Shown one piece after another: positions 7,797-14,864 of a stretch of DNA of 15,178 nt. The stretch lies in assembly GCA_900767375.1 (NCBI GenBank), contig CAAFYX010000151.1, positions 1-15,178 on the forward strand, read 5' to 3'. The first letter of the stretch is position 1, and each line of letters begins with the position of its first letter. The DNA is from Rikenellaceae bacterium. GTDB lineage: Bacteria; Bacteroidota; Bacteroidia; Bacteroidales; UBA932. The notes under the pieces were generated by a model, which saw only the letters and a program-made list of their open reading frames with translations, was not told the origin of the DNA and ran no database searches. Both the position numbers and the translations under genes were made by a program.

Positions 7797-9638
7797 ATGC
7801 AGCTGGACAGGAAGAACAAGATGCTTATCGGAGTCGGAGTGGCCGGAGCCATTCTGCTCATCAAGCTTTTCACCATCCAGATAGCCAACGACGAATACAA
7901 GAAGAGTTCCGACAACAACTCGATGGTCTACGAAACCATCTACCCCACCCGTGGAGCCATATTCGACAGGAACGGTAAGATCATGGTCGGAAACAAGACC
8001 GCATACGATATCATCGTCACGCCACGGGAAGTGACCTATCTGGACACCCTCGCACTCGCCAACGCCCTGGACATCGACATCAAATATGTCAGGGACAAGA
8101 TGGCATACTATCGCAAGTACCGCACTTCCATCGGATATCAGGCGCAGACATTCCTCACCCACGTCCCTACGGAAACCTACCTTCACTTCGCCGAAGTGGC
8201 ATACAAGTTCCCGGGATTCAAGGGCCAGATACGAAGCATACGCGACTATCCTTTCGATGCAGGTGGAAACCTTCTGGGATACGTCTCCGAGGTGGATGCC
8301 GAATATATCAAGCAGCACCCCGAATACAAGCCGCGCGACTATATCGGAAAGACAGGCATCGAAGCCGCCCAGGAAAACGTCCTCAAGGGGGAAAAGGGAT
8401 ATCATATCTATCTGCGTGACTCCCACAACCAGATCCAGACGTCATACAACGGCGGACTTGACGACAAGGAGGCCATTCCGGGCAAGAATGTCGTCACCAC
8501 CATCGACGCCGACCTCCAGCAGTACGGCCAGCTTCTGATGCAGAACAAGGTAGGAAGCGTAGTCGCCATCGAGCCTCAGACCGGAGAGATTCTGGCCATG
8601 GTCTCCAGCCCGGGTATCAGCGTCGACATGCTGGAGAACATCGGACAGCACTACTCCGAGCTGGTCCAGGACCCGTACCGCCCGATGTTCAACCGCACTG
8701 TGATGGCATCGTACCCTCCGGGCTCAGTATTCAAGCTCGTCAACGGCCTCATCGGCCTGGATGAGGGAGTCCTCAGCCTTTCGGACAGGTATCCATGCAA
8801 CGCAGGTTTCCCTTACGGCAACGGCCATAAGCTCGGATGCCACCACCACGCCTCACCGCTGGCACTTCTGGACGCCATCGCCACCTCATGCAACGGCTAC
8901 TTCTGCTATGTCTTCCGCAACATCCTCGACAACAAGAAATACGGCACCATCCAGGAGGCGTTCGACACATGGAGGGAATACGTGCTCAGCTTCGGCTTCG
9001 GCCGCAAGCTCGGCAGCGACTTCCCATCCGAGCTGGGAGGCAACATCCCTACCTCGAACTACTACAACAAGGTGTACGGAAAGAAGGGATGGAAGTTCAC
9101 CACCATCATCTCCCTCTCCATCGGACAGGGCGAGATAGGAGTGACACCTCTCCAGATAGCCAACCTTTGCGCCACCGTAGCCAACAGAGGCTACTATATC
9201 ATACCGCACATCATCAAGGATTCCGAAAACGTAAAGATCGACGACATCTACCACGAGAAACAGTACACCAAGGTGGACACCAACAACTTCAAGAAGGTGA
9301 TCAACGGAATGTACATGGCCGTCAACGGCGGCGGCTCGGCCGGAGGCACAGCCTTCGCCGCAGCCATCCCGGGACTGGACGTATGCGGAAAGACCGGTAC
9401 CGCACAGAACCCGCGCGGCGCCGACAACTCCGTGTTCATCTGCTTCGCGCCGAAGGATGATCCGAAGATAGCCATTGCCGCCTACATTGAAAACGCCGGA
9501 TTCGGAGCCACATGGGCCTGCCCTATCGCCTCGCTGATGGTGGAGAAATATCTCACCGGAGACATCCGTGAGGAAAGGAAATACGTGGAGGAGAGAGTTA
9601 TGAGCGGAAACCTTATGTCCAGAGTCAAGACCGACTGA
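7797..9638 (+). CDS. mrdA: Penicillin-binding protein 2 (elongasome transpeptidase)
   Basis: This class B PBP cross-links new glycan made by RodA during elongation. The 613-residue protein has an N-terminal membrane anchor (LIGVGVAGAILLIKLFTIQ, about residues 10-28). A pedestal/dimerisation region follows, with the family motif TRGAIFDRNGK and later GYVSEVDAEYI and IGKTGIEAAQE. The transpeptidase domain has all three active-site motifs: S310-VF-K313 (PPGSVFKL), S364-C-N366 and K532-T-G534 (CGKTGTAQNPRG). It starts 3 nt after mreD and ends 1 nt before rodA, so the SEDS/bPBP pair is co-translated. Order and motifs separate it from the division PBP3 (FtsI). Confidence 0.97.
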   Translation: MQLDRKNKMLIGVGVAGAILLIKLFTIQIANDEYKKSSDNNSMVYETIYPTRGAIFDRNGKIMVGNKTAYDIIVTPREVTYLDTLALANALDIDIKYVRDKMAYYRKYRTSIGYQAQTFLTHVPTETYLHFAEVAYKFPGFKGQIRSIRDYPFDAGGNLLGYVSEVDAEYIKQHPEYKPRDYIGKTGIEAAQENVLKGEKGYHIYLRDSHNQIQTSYNGGLDDKEAIPGKNVVTTIDADLQQYGQLLMQNKVGSVVAIEPQTGEILAMVSSPGISVDMLENIGQHYSELVQDPYRPMFNRTVMASYPPGSVFKLVNGLIGLDEGVLSLSDRYPCNAGFPYGNGHKLGCHHHASPLALLDAIATSCNGYFCYVFRNILDNKKYGTIQEAFDTWREYVLSFGFGRKLGSDFPSELGGNIPTSNYYNKVYGKKGWKFTTIISLSIGQGEIGVTPLQIANLCATVANRGYYIIPHIIKDSENVKIDDIYHEKQYTKVDTNNFKKVINGMYMAVNGGGSAGGTAFAAAIPGLDVCGKTGTAQNPRGADNSVFICFAPKDDPKIAIAAYIENAGFGATWACPIASLMVEKYLTGDIREERKYVEERVMSGNLMSRVKTD

Positions 9639-9639
9639 T

Positions 9640-11169
9640 ATGCTTGAAGCCAGCAAAGAATATAAGAGAGGCCTGAAGCAGGCCGTTGACTGGAGACTGG
9701 TGTTCTGCTACCTGTTCCTGGTCCTGTTCGGCTGGGTGAACATCTATGCCTCCGTCCATTCCGCCGAGCCGTCCAGCATATTCGACTGGAGTGTCCGAAG
9801 CGGCAAGCAGTTCGTCTGGATCTGCACGTCGCTGCTGATCGGAGCCTCGATACTTTTCTTTGTAAACGCCAGAGTCTGGCAGGTCATCACCATCCCGTCA
9901 TACATATTCGTGAGCATCCTGCTCGTCCTGGTGATCTTCGTCTCGAAGGACGTGAAAGGCTCCCACTCCTGGTTCGAGCTGGGGCCCGTCAAGTTCCAGC
10001 CGGCGGAAATATCCAAGATAACGACTTCGCTGCTGCTGGCAATGATAATGAGCAAGTCGAACTTCAAGCTTACAAAGCTGAAGAACTTCCTCACAATCGC
10101 CGCCATCATCGGAATTCCGATGCTTACTATTGTTGCAGAAAGCGAAACGGGATCGGCTCTGGTCTATCTGGGATTCATCTTCGTCCTGTACCGCGAAGGG
10201 CTCTCCGGATGGTTGCTCGCTATCGCCGGGCTTTGCGTGCTTCTCTTCATCCTGACATTGACGGCATCTCCATATATGTCGCTAGTTGTACTGCTGGCAC
10301 TGGTGGCGGTGTGCTATTATTCCCAGACCGGCGTTTCATTCAAGATGGCGTTGAGCTCGCTCGGAGTGATTCTGTTCTTCGCCTTCCTGCCTAAGCTGTG
10401 GGGATTGCTCCAGGGTGCATTGATACCCGGGTATAGCCTTATCGGGCAGGTTGACCCCTCCGTTGAGGGCGCAATCCTTGCCGGAGCCAAGGGAAAATTC
10501 CTGCTGAAGATCCAGCCGCTGCATATCCTCCTTACTGCCTGCGCCTGCGGTTTCCCGTTTCTGCTTGCGAAAGCCATATGGGGCAAGGACAGGGCGCTGG
10601 GAGCTGCGCTGGGCGCATTCGCCCTCGGCATCGCCCTGGTATTCTCCACCCAGTTCCTTTTCAATGATGTACTTGAGCCGCACCAGAGAGCCCGAATAGA
10701 AGTACTGCTGGGCATGAAGGAAGACCTGGCCGGAGTCGGTTACAACGTGAACCAGTCAAAGATAGCCATCGGCTCCGGAGGACTTCTCGGCAAAGGATTC
10801 CTGCACGGGACACAGACCACATACGGATTTGTCCCGGAGCAGAGTACCGACTTCATCTTCTGCACCGTAGGAGAGGAATGGGGATTCCTCGGCTGCGCGG
10901 TCGTGATCCTTGTATACCTTTATATGATCTACCGCATCATCGTGGATGCAGAAAAAAGCCGCGAATCCTTCACGAGGATTTACGGCTATTGTGTAGCGAG
11001 CTGCATCTTCATGCATCTCTTCATAAATATCGGTATGACAATCGGCCTGATGCCGGTGATCGGCATCCCTCTGCCGCTTCTGTCTTACGGAGGCTCCTCG
11101 CTGTGGGCGTTCACGATTCTGATATTCATCTTCATCGCCCTCGACCGCGAGGAGAACAAATACTTCTAG
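9640..11169 (+). CDS. rodA: SEDS peptidoglycan polymerase RodA
   Basis: RodA is the multi-pass glycosyltransferase that polymerises lipid II together with PBP2. The 509 residues are longer than E. coli RodA (about 370); much of the excess is a hydrophobic central segment before EPHQRARIEVLL. SEDS hallmarks are RIEVLLGMKED, QSKIAIGSGGLLGKGF, PEQSTDFIFCTVGEEWGFLG and IPLPLLSYGGSS. D404 in STDFIF matches the essential SEDS aspartate. Its partner gene and position in the mre operon identify RodA rather than FtsW. It is last in the operon and converges on the PCMD gene with only 3 nt between stops, leaving no room for a separate terminator. Confidence 0.95.
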   Translation: MLEASKEYKRGLKQAVDWRLVFCYLFLVLFGWVNIYASVHSAEPSSIFDWSVRSGKQFVWICTSLLIGASILFFVNARVWQVITIPSYIFVSILLVLVIFVSKDVKGSHSWFELGPVKFQPAEISKITTSLLLAMIMSKSNFKLTKLKNFLTIAAIIGIPMLTIVAESETGSALVYLGFIFVLYREGLSGWLLAIAGLCVLLFILTLTASPYMSLVVLLALVAVCYYSQTGVSFKMALSSLGVILFFAFLPKLWGLLQGALIPGYSLIGQVDPSVEGAILAGAKGKFLLKIQPLHILLTACACGFPFLLAKAIWGKDRALGAALGAFALGIALVFSTQFLFNDVLEPHQRARIEVLLGMKEDLAGVGYNVNQSKIAIGSGGLLGKGFLHGTQTTYGFVPEQSTDFIFCTVGEEWGFLGCAVVILVYLYMIYRIIVDAEKSRESFTRIYGYCVASCIFMHLFINIGMTIGLMPVIGIPLPLLSYGGSSLWAFTILIFIFIALDREENKYF

Positions 11170-11172
11170 AGA

Positions 11173-12339
11173 CTATCTCCTTACCTTGATGAACGCCTTG
11201 TTCTCGGAAAGGTAACTTCCCTGATAGATGGCAAAAGAAGGCGTATCCTTGGTCGTAGCGTCACCGGAGAGGACGTAATAGTCATATCCGCTTTCGGTAC
11301 GTTCTGCATCAATGGATCCTGAAAGGATATTGTCGCTCAAATCGGCCAGTGAGGAACTGTTCGGAGCGAACGTCAGGCTTGACTCCGATGACGAGATAAG
11401 GACGGCGTTATAAGCAGGGATGGACTTCCCTTCCGGAATCTCCTCCAGCGTCACATATCCGGCAGCGATACTTGTTGCATAATATGCAGTGGCTCCCTCC
11501 GGGACTTCCGCATCGTAGTCAAGGTAGAGTGACGACCAGCCGCACCGAGGCATCGACAGCTCGAAGCCAGTGGGATTGTATATCATCTCTATATCATCGA
11601 TATACAGCTCATCGCCCTCACTACCTCCTCCCGGGTATGTATTGGTGGCAATATTTATCAGGATATATTGCGGGTCTCTGTTGGAGAGGTACTCGAAAGG
11701 CAGTGAAATCCTCTGCCATTCTCCGCCACATGAAGATATCGCCGTTTCGGTATAGGCCACGATATGGGATGACGGACTCTCTTTGGCATATCCCTCGATG
11801 AAATCAAAGTCATCGTGGATATAGGCGTTAAGCATGGCATACGGATGCTCTTTATCGATATCAGCAGGGACAAACTTGACCCAGGCGACAAGGGAGTCCG
11901 GCATACCGTGGAACTCCATGGCGCAAGGGTTCTTTATTCCTCGGCTGTCCGTAGTGTAGCTGCCCGTATCGGAATAATTGTAATTATCCTTTCCCGTGGC
12001 GGACATTGCATCGGCGTGTATCCTGCCGGAAGTAAGATTGCCCTGAGCCACTACCTTGACGAACAGCACTTTGATCTCCCGGGCCCATATCATGCAGGAA
12101 TAGTCTCCTGTGGAGCCGGGGCGGGTATCGGTCGAACGGGCGATCTGAGGGTCTGAAGCCTTATACGCCGTGCCGGCTAACGAGCCGTCGGCTGTCTGGA
12201 AGGAGTTCCAGTTGTTTGGAAGGGAACCACCGTCAAATGTCCAGGTCTCGAAGTCACCGTTCGGGATCTGGGGCTTGTCCTGTGAGTATGCAGCGATGCA
12301 CACCGAGAGGAAGAGGAATGCAAAAAATATCTTTTTCAT
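11173..12339 (-). CDS. Secreted PCMD-like (putative carbohydrate metabolism domain) protein
   Basis: This is an exported protein of 388 residues from the second ATG (MKKIFFAFLFLSVCIAAYSQ, a clear signal peptide ending near AYSQ). An ATG three codons earlier (12348) is possible. After the signal, PNGDFETW...LPNNW opens a beta-rich domain running to IDDIEMIYNPTG at about residue 237. It resembles the PCMD family (PF13201) common in Bacteroidota exported proteins, including the pattern of a conserved membrane-like strand around PDSLVAWVKF. The remaining 150 residues look like a second beta domain ending KAFIKVRR. No catalytic motif is recognisable, and carbohydrate binding is only the family guess. 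It is last gene of the HAD-small protein-fimbrillin operon, 12 nt after the lipoprotein stop. Confidence 0.72.
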   Translation of the reverse strand: MKKIFFAFLFLSVCIAAYSQDKPQIPNGDFETWTFDGGSLPNNWNSFQTADGSLAGTAYKASDPQIARSTDTRPGSTGDYSCMIWAREIKVLFVKVVAQGNLTSGRIHADAMSATGKDNYNYSDTGSYTTDSRGIKNPCAMEFHGMPDSLVAWVKFVPADIDKEHPYAMLNAYIHDDFDFIEGYAKESPSSHIVAYTETAISSCGGEWQRISLPFEYLSNRDPQYILINIATNTYPGGGSEGDELYIDDIEMIYNPTGFELSMPRCGWSSLYLDYDAEVPEGATAYYATSIAAGYVTLEEIPEGKSIPAYNAVLISSSESSLTFAPNSSSLADLSDNILSGSIDAERTESGYDYYVLSGDATTKDTPSFAIYQGSYLSENKAFIKVRR

Positions 12340-12351
12340 TGCGCGCATCGA

Positions 12352-13188
12352 TTAAAGTTGTGAATATGTAGGGTCCGAGATCGGAGCTGCGTCTCCAAAG
12401 GAGAGGCCTCCGACAGTGCCGAGGTCTTTCATTGCACCGGAGAAGAAGGAGTGGCCGGTGGAGAACGGCTTGGAGACAATGGCCACCTTGCCGCTGGTGT
12501 CTGTGAATGCGATGCTGAGCTCCTTGCTGTCCGAAGGCAGAACGCAGATGTAGTACTCGCCGGAGAGTATACCGTCCCCGACAATCACAGCCTTCTGGTC
12601 TTCGATGGACATCGGCGATGATGTGTGCACCCACAGCTCATCATCATCGAAGTCGACGCTGAAATCGCCGGAAACCTGATCTTCACGGTACACCTCGATC
12701 TTTTCGATCTCCAGGTAAGACGGCACATAGAGCTTGAGAAGGCAGCAGACGTTCATGAAGGTGAAGCCGTCAGCTTCATTGCCTTCTGCCACCATGATGG
12801 CATTGGAGAACGACCCGTCCTGCTTTGAAGGCAAGTAAGTCATGATGCCGCTCTTGCTGAAGCTTGCATATTTGTCATATGGGTAAAGGGCATATGCCAG
12901 CGAGGATCCCTCAGGCTTCTCGCCGGAGAATGAAGTGCTGGTCGACCCGCCCGAGACAGCCTCGAACGGCGGGCAGAGCTCCAGGTCTGCAGTTATGAAT
13001 GCGACCTGGTCACCCTCTGTCCAGATAGGAGAGAGGCCGTCGGCCGATGTGCGGGTGGAGAGGATGGATGCATCCACTGACACCTTCTCGAAAGTTTTTT
13101 CATAGGTAACCGGCTCCTTTTCGTACTGGCAGCCGGTGACAACGGTCAGCATAAGCGCTGATGATAAAAGTATGGCTCGCGTGTTCAT
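12352..13188 (-). CDS. Fimbrillin-like (Mfa-type) lipoprotein
   Basis: A 278-residue exported lipoprotein. The N-terminus (MNTRAILLSSALMLTVVTGC) carries a lipobox with the modified cysteine at C20. QYEKEP follows, an acidic/lysine patch like the surface-export signal of Bacteroidota lipoproteins. The mature part contains STRTSADGLSPIWTEGDQVAF, the early signature of fimbrillin and Mfa-like proteins, then beta-rich sequence with VCCLLKLYVP and a VLPSDSKELSIAFTD segment typical of these domains. Such proteins are pilus subunits or anchors, or other surface structures. A lone copy without Mfa2 or accessory genes does not show a fimbria. It lies 11 nt after the 45-residue gene and 12 nt before the PCMD gene. 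Confidence 0.8.
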   Translation of the reverse strand: MNTRAILLSSALMLTVVTGCQYEKEPVTYEKTFEKVSVDASILSTRTSADGLSPIWTEGDQVAFITADLELCPPFEAVSGGSTSTSFSGEKPEGSSLAYALYPYDKYASFSKSGIMTYLPSKQDGSFSNAIMVAEGNEADGFTFMNVCCLLKLYVPSYLEIEKIEVYREDQVSGDFSVDFDDDELWVHTSSPMSIEDQKAVIVGDGILSGEYYICVLPSDSKELSIAFTDTSGKVAIVSKPFSTGHSFFSGAMKDLGTVGGLSFGDAAPISDPTYSQL

Positions 13189-13199
13189 GGTGTAGCAGT

Positions 13200-13337
13200 T
13201 TAAAAGAAATCCGGTTCTTCGTCATCGATATAGTCGGATGTGCCGCCGTCTATGCCGTCAACGAAACTTGAGCAGATGACAGACGGGGTCTGGAGCACGA
13301 TTTCAGCCAGTGCCGGCTTCAGGTAATCTGTTTTCAT
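13200..13337 (-). CDS. 45-residue small protein of unknown function
   Basis: A short frame coding MKTDYLKPALAEIVLQTPSV followed by ICSSFVDGIDGGTSDYIDDE and EPDFF. Its ATG overlaps the HAD stop by 4 nt (ATGA), and its TAA lies 11 nt before the lipoprotein ATG, so it is embedded in the operon. The pattern Y-x-x-P-x-x-x-E-I-V-L-Q-T-x-x-V-I followed by a Gly/Ser/Asp-rich acidic tail resembles unannotated 40-60-residue Bacteroidota proteins found beside surface-protein genes, as I recall them. There is no signal peptide or membrane segment. Function is unknown. Frame position and composition support a real gene. Confidence 0.7.
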   Translation of the reverse strand: MKTDYLKPALAEIVLQTPSVICSSFVDGIDGGTSDYIDDEEPDFF

Positions 13338-13966
13338 AGTACTTGTGGTTCTAAGATTTTGTGTACTTCATCCTTGATGTTCATACCAGGCTGCAGCCAC
13401 AGGGTGGTGATGCCCAGCTCGCGGGCAGCCTCGGCGTTAGTAATGGAGTCATCGATGAAAAGGATCTCTTCAGGCTTGCATCCGAGAGTATCGATGACCT
13501 TCTGATATATCTCCCGTGAAGGCTTCAGGATACGCATTTCGTATGAGTAGAACTCATGCTTGAAATATCCTTCGCCGCCGATTCCATATTCTGACATGAG
13601 GTGGTCCTTGAACCAGGCGCGGGAGATGGGATTGTTGTTGCTGAGAATACAGATATCGTACTGGTCATGAAGCTCCATGATGAGTCTCACGGCGTCATCC
13701 TCCATTCCTGTGAGAAGGGAGTTGAAGCAGTCGCGTACGGTCTCCCTGGTCGTGCCGGGACGGCTGCGCCTGATGCACTCGTCAAAGAAATCATCGGGAG
13801 AGATGTCACCTTTCTCCAGATCGCCGATAAAGCCCTTCTGATGGAAAAGGTCCAGGAACTCCCCAATGGTCTCAAAACCTGCCTTCTCCTTGAAGCTCTC
13901 AATGCATATGTTTCTGTCAAGGGTGACGAGGACACCACCCATATCGAAAATTACAGTACGTATCAT
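13334..13966 (-). CDS. HAD-superfamily hydrolase, YihX-like sugar phosphatase type
   Basis: A 210-residue cytoplasmic HAD subfamily IA phosphatase. Motif I is VIFDMGGVLV (nucleophile D8; the usual second Asp is Gly, as in the YihX/epoxide-hydrolase-N branch, which has DxGxV). Motif II is ICILSNNN, motif III has the lysine in RILKPSREIY, and motif IV is ILFIDDSITNAEAA with the acidic pair. A helical cap lies at about residues 18-85. E. coli YihX acts on alpha-glucose-1-phosphate; the substrate here is unknown. It is first gene of the minus-strand operon, has a perfect TATATTTG box 20 nt upstream, and its TGA overlaps the next ATG. Confidence 0.88.
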   Translation of the reverse strand: MIRTVIFDMGGVLVTLDRNICIESFKEKAGFETIGEFLDLFHQKGFIGDLEKGDISPDDFFDECIRRSRPGTTRETVRDCFNSLLTGMEDDAVRLIMELHDQYDICILSNNNPISRAWFKDHLMSEYGIGGEGYFKHEFYSYEMRILKPSREIYQKVIDTLGCKPEEILFIDDSITNAEAARELGITTLWLQPGMNIKDEVHKILEPQVL

Positions 13967-13986
13967 TTATTCCTCTTTCGCAAACA

Positions 13987-13994
13987 CAAATATA
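13987..13994 (-). promoter_or_regulatory. Candidate -7 element of the HAD operon
   Basis: Reads TATATTTG on the minus strand, an exact TAnnTTTG match, 20 nt before the HAD ATG. There is no TTTG at the -33 distance. Confidence 0.5.
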
Positions 13995-14015
13995 CATAAT
14001 TCTTCGGGAATTTTG

Positions 14016-14023
14016 TATATTTG
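14016..14023 (+). promoter_or_regulatory. Candidate -7 element of the tRNA-Leu gene
   Basis: TATATTTG, an exact TAnnTTTG match, ends 10 nt before the first base of the tRNA. This suits transcription starting at or just before the mature 5' end. No clear -33 box is seen. Confidence 0.5.
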
Positions 14024-14033
14024 CCTTGTTTTA

Positions 14034-14329
14034 GCCTTGGTGGTGAAATGGTAGACACGAGGGACTTAAACAAAATTTGAGTGCTCTCTCCGAAAGGAGA
14101 GAAGTAGAATGTCGTAAATTCAAGGAAGCCTTAACAGGTAATGCTGATGGTAATCTTGAGCCAAGCCTCCGGATGGAGGAAGGTGCAGAGACTAGACACG
14201 GCACACCTAAAACAAAAGTCATGGTGAAGGAATAGTCCGGACCACAAACGATGAGGTGGCGAAAGCCATAGTGGCAAGAAAATCCCTTGGACCGAAAGGT
14301 CCGTGCGGGTTCGATTCCCGCCCGAGGCA
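14034..14329 (+). tRNA. tRNA-Leu(UAA), split by a group I intron
   Basis: Exons are 14034-14067 (34 nt) and 14279-14329 (51 nt), giving an 85-nt mature tRNA. The acceptor stem is GCCTTGG with CCGAGGC (7 pairs, one G-U) and discriminator A14329. The D arm is GTG...CAC. The anticodon stem AGGGA/TCCCT closes the loop CTTAAAA, anticodon UAA. The long variable arm GGACC-GAAA-GGTCC marks a type II (Leu) tRNA. The T arm is GCGGG-TTCGATT-CCCGC. CCA is not encoded (CAG follows). The intron lies between U34 and A35, the position known for cyanobacterial and plastid tRNA-Leu(UAA). Confidence 0.96.
14068..14278 (+). ncRNA. Self-splicing group I intron (IC3-like) in tRNA-Leu
   Basis: A 211-nt intron with a full paired core that I could trace by hand. 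P1 joins 14064-14070 to 14076-14082, with the conserved U-G pair T14067-G14079 at the 5' splice site. P2 is 14085-14091/14096-14102 with a GAAA loop. P3 is 14110-14115/14198-14203. P4 is 14120-14124/14155-14159. P5 is 14128-14130/14149-14151. P6 is 14160-14162/14182-14184, with P6a 14166-14170/14175-14179. P7, the guanosine site, is 14190-14194/14233-14237. P8 is 14204-14207/14223-14226. P9 is near 14242-14245/14271-14274 and encloses a GGC-GAAA-GCC hairpin. The last base is the expected G (14278). Blocks such as TTGAGCCAAGCC and AAGGTGCAGAGACT match the cyanobacterial tRNA-Leu intron as I remember it. There is no endonuclease gene inside. Confidence 0.93.
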
Positions 14330-14336
14330 CAGAATT

Positions 14337-14375
14337 AAGAGCTAACTTATTGATTTTCAATAGTTAGCTCTTTTT
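14337..14375 (+). terminator. Rho-independent terminator after tRNA-Leu
   Basis: The stem of 14337-14353 with 14357-14372 has 16 pairs, one bulged T and a 3-nt TTT loop. Its 3' end runs into TTTTT at 14371-14375. It begins 7 nt after the tRNA discriminator base. Confidence 0.9.
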
Positions 14376-14385
14376 GCATCTCCAT

Positions 14386-14425
14386 TTTTGGCGACATTTT
14401 GGCGAGTTAGGGGCATTTTTGCCGA
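14386..14425. repeat. Three spaced TTTTG(G/C)CGA repeats beside the tRNA
   Basis: TTTTGGCGA occurs at 14386-14394 and 14397-14405, and TTTTGCCGA at 14417-14425. The offsets of 11 and 20 bp put them on roughly one face of the helix. They resemble integrase arm-type sites near tRNA attachment sites in Bacteroidota, but no integrase gene is in view. The rest of 14376-14636 holds no convincing gene, only a 64-codon minus-strand open frame (14558-14364) without a start codon. Confidence 0.4.
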
Positions 14426-14636
14426 CTTTTATGTCAGAAATAACAGAATGCATCGAACTTACTATCTCGAGTATTTGCGAATCGTCTATACAAGATGCAT
14501 CCATCTTCAGTTTGACGATATATCCTTTGGCTTCCAGCGCTGCGGAATGTGCTTTCGACTATTAACATTATGCTTATTCTAACCTATTTAAGGAATGAAA
14601 GTTGCAGGTTTTTTCGTTGGGTTCAAGAATAATTGA

Positions 14637-14644
14637 TAAATTTG
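14637..14644 (+). promoter_or_regulatory. Candidate -7 element of the DUF3791/DUF3990 pair
   Basis: TAAATTTG, an exact TAnnTTTG match, ends only 4 nt before the DUF3791 ATG at 14649. That would place the transcript start at or next to the start codon, so the mRNA may be leaderless. TTG at 14617-14619 is the nearest -33-like site, with a short 17-nt spacing. Confidence 0.45.
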
Positions 14645-14648
14645 CGGT

Positions 14649-14864
14649 ATGACTAAGTATCAGATTCCATACACCAATGCTTGCATCAGAGCTTTCGGTA
14701 AGAGATTCAGCATCTCTACCGGAGAGGCATTCCAGTATCTGTACAAGTTCGGTGGAGTTTCTTTTCTCGTGGAATTCTATGAGATAGAACATCTCCAGTC
14801 CATTGAGGATGCCGTGGATGATCTGATTGTATGCTGTAAGAATAACGGAGGATATCTGTCATGA
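14649..14864 (+). CDS. DUF3791-family small protein, putative antitoxin
   Basis: A 71-residue protein, MTKYQIPYTNACIRAFGKRF and onward, ending DDLIVCCKNNGGYLS. It is predicted to be helical, with the family-like pattern G...FS.S...AFQYLYKFGGVSFLVEFYEIEH...I.DAV.D. It resembles DUF3791 proteins, which as I recall are usually encoded directly before DUF3990 proteins. Its TGA overlaps the next ATG by 4 nt (ATGA), the arrangement typical of toxin-antitoxin pairs. The antitoxin role is inferred from size, order and coupling. The DNA around it is more AT-rich than the core genes, in keeping with an accessory region. Confidence 0.75.
   Translation: MTKYQIPYTNACIRAFGKRFSISTGEAFQYLYKFGGVSFLVEFYEIEHLQSIEDAVDDLIVCCKNNGGYLS

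Larger units (their letters stand above)
13987..14023. repeat. 37-bp palindrome forming a divergent promoter region
   Basis: Arms 13987-14002 and 14008-14023 are complementary at 15 of 16 positions around the centre TTCGG. The outer 8 bases of each arm are a TATATTTG box in opposite orientations: one points to the HAD operon, the other to the tRNA-Leu gene. It is a symmetric divergent promoter and possibly an operator. Confidence 0.75.

Noticed and set aside
8886..9656. 256-codon minus-strand frame inside PBP2 and rodA
   Set aside because: It is a shadow of the mrdA frame, which carries all three transpeptidase motifs. It has no start context or domain.
14031..14360. Minus-strand open frame containing RAGIEPARTFRSKGF
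   Set aside because: This is the familiar false protein made by reading a tRNA T arm and variable arm backwards. It lies wholly over the tRNA, intron and terminator.
14374..14582. Two overlapping plus-strand frames of about 63 codons after the terminator
   Set aside because: They have no domain, and their composition is like random translation of AT-rich DNA. They also cover the repeat cluster.
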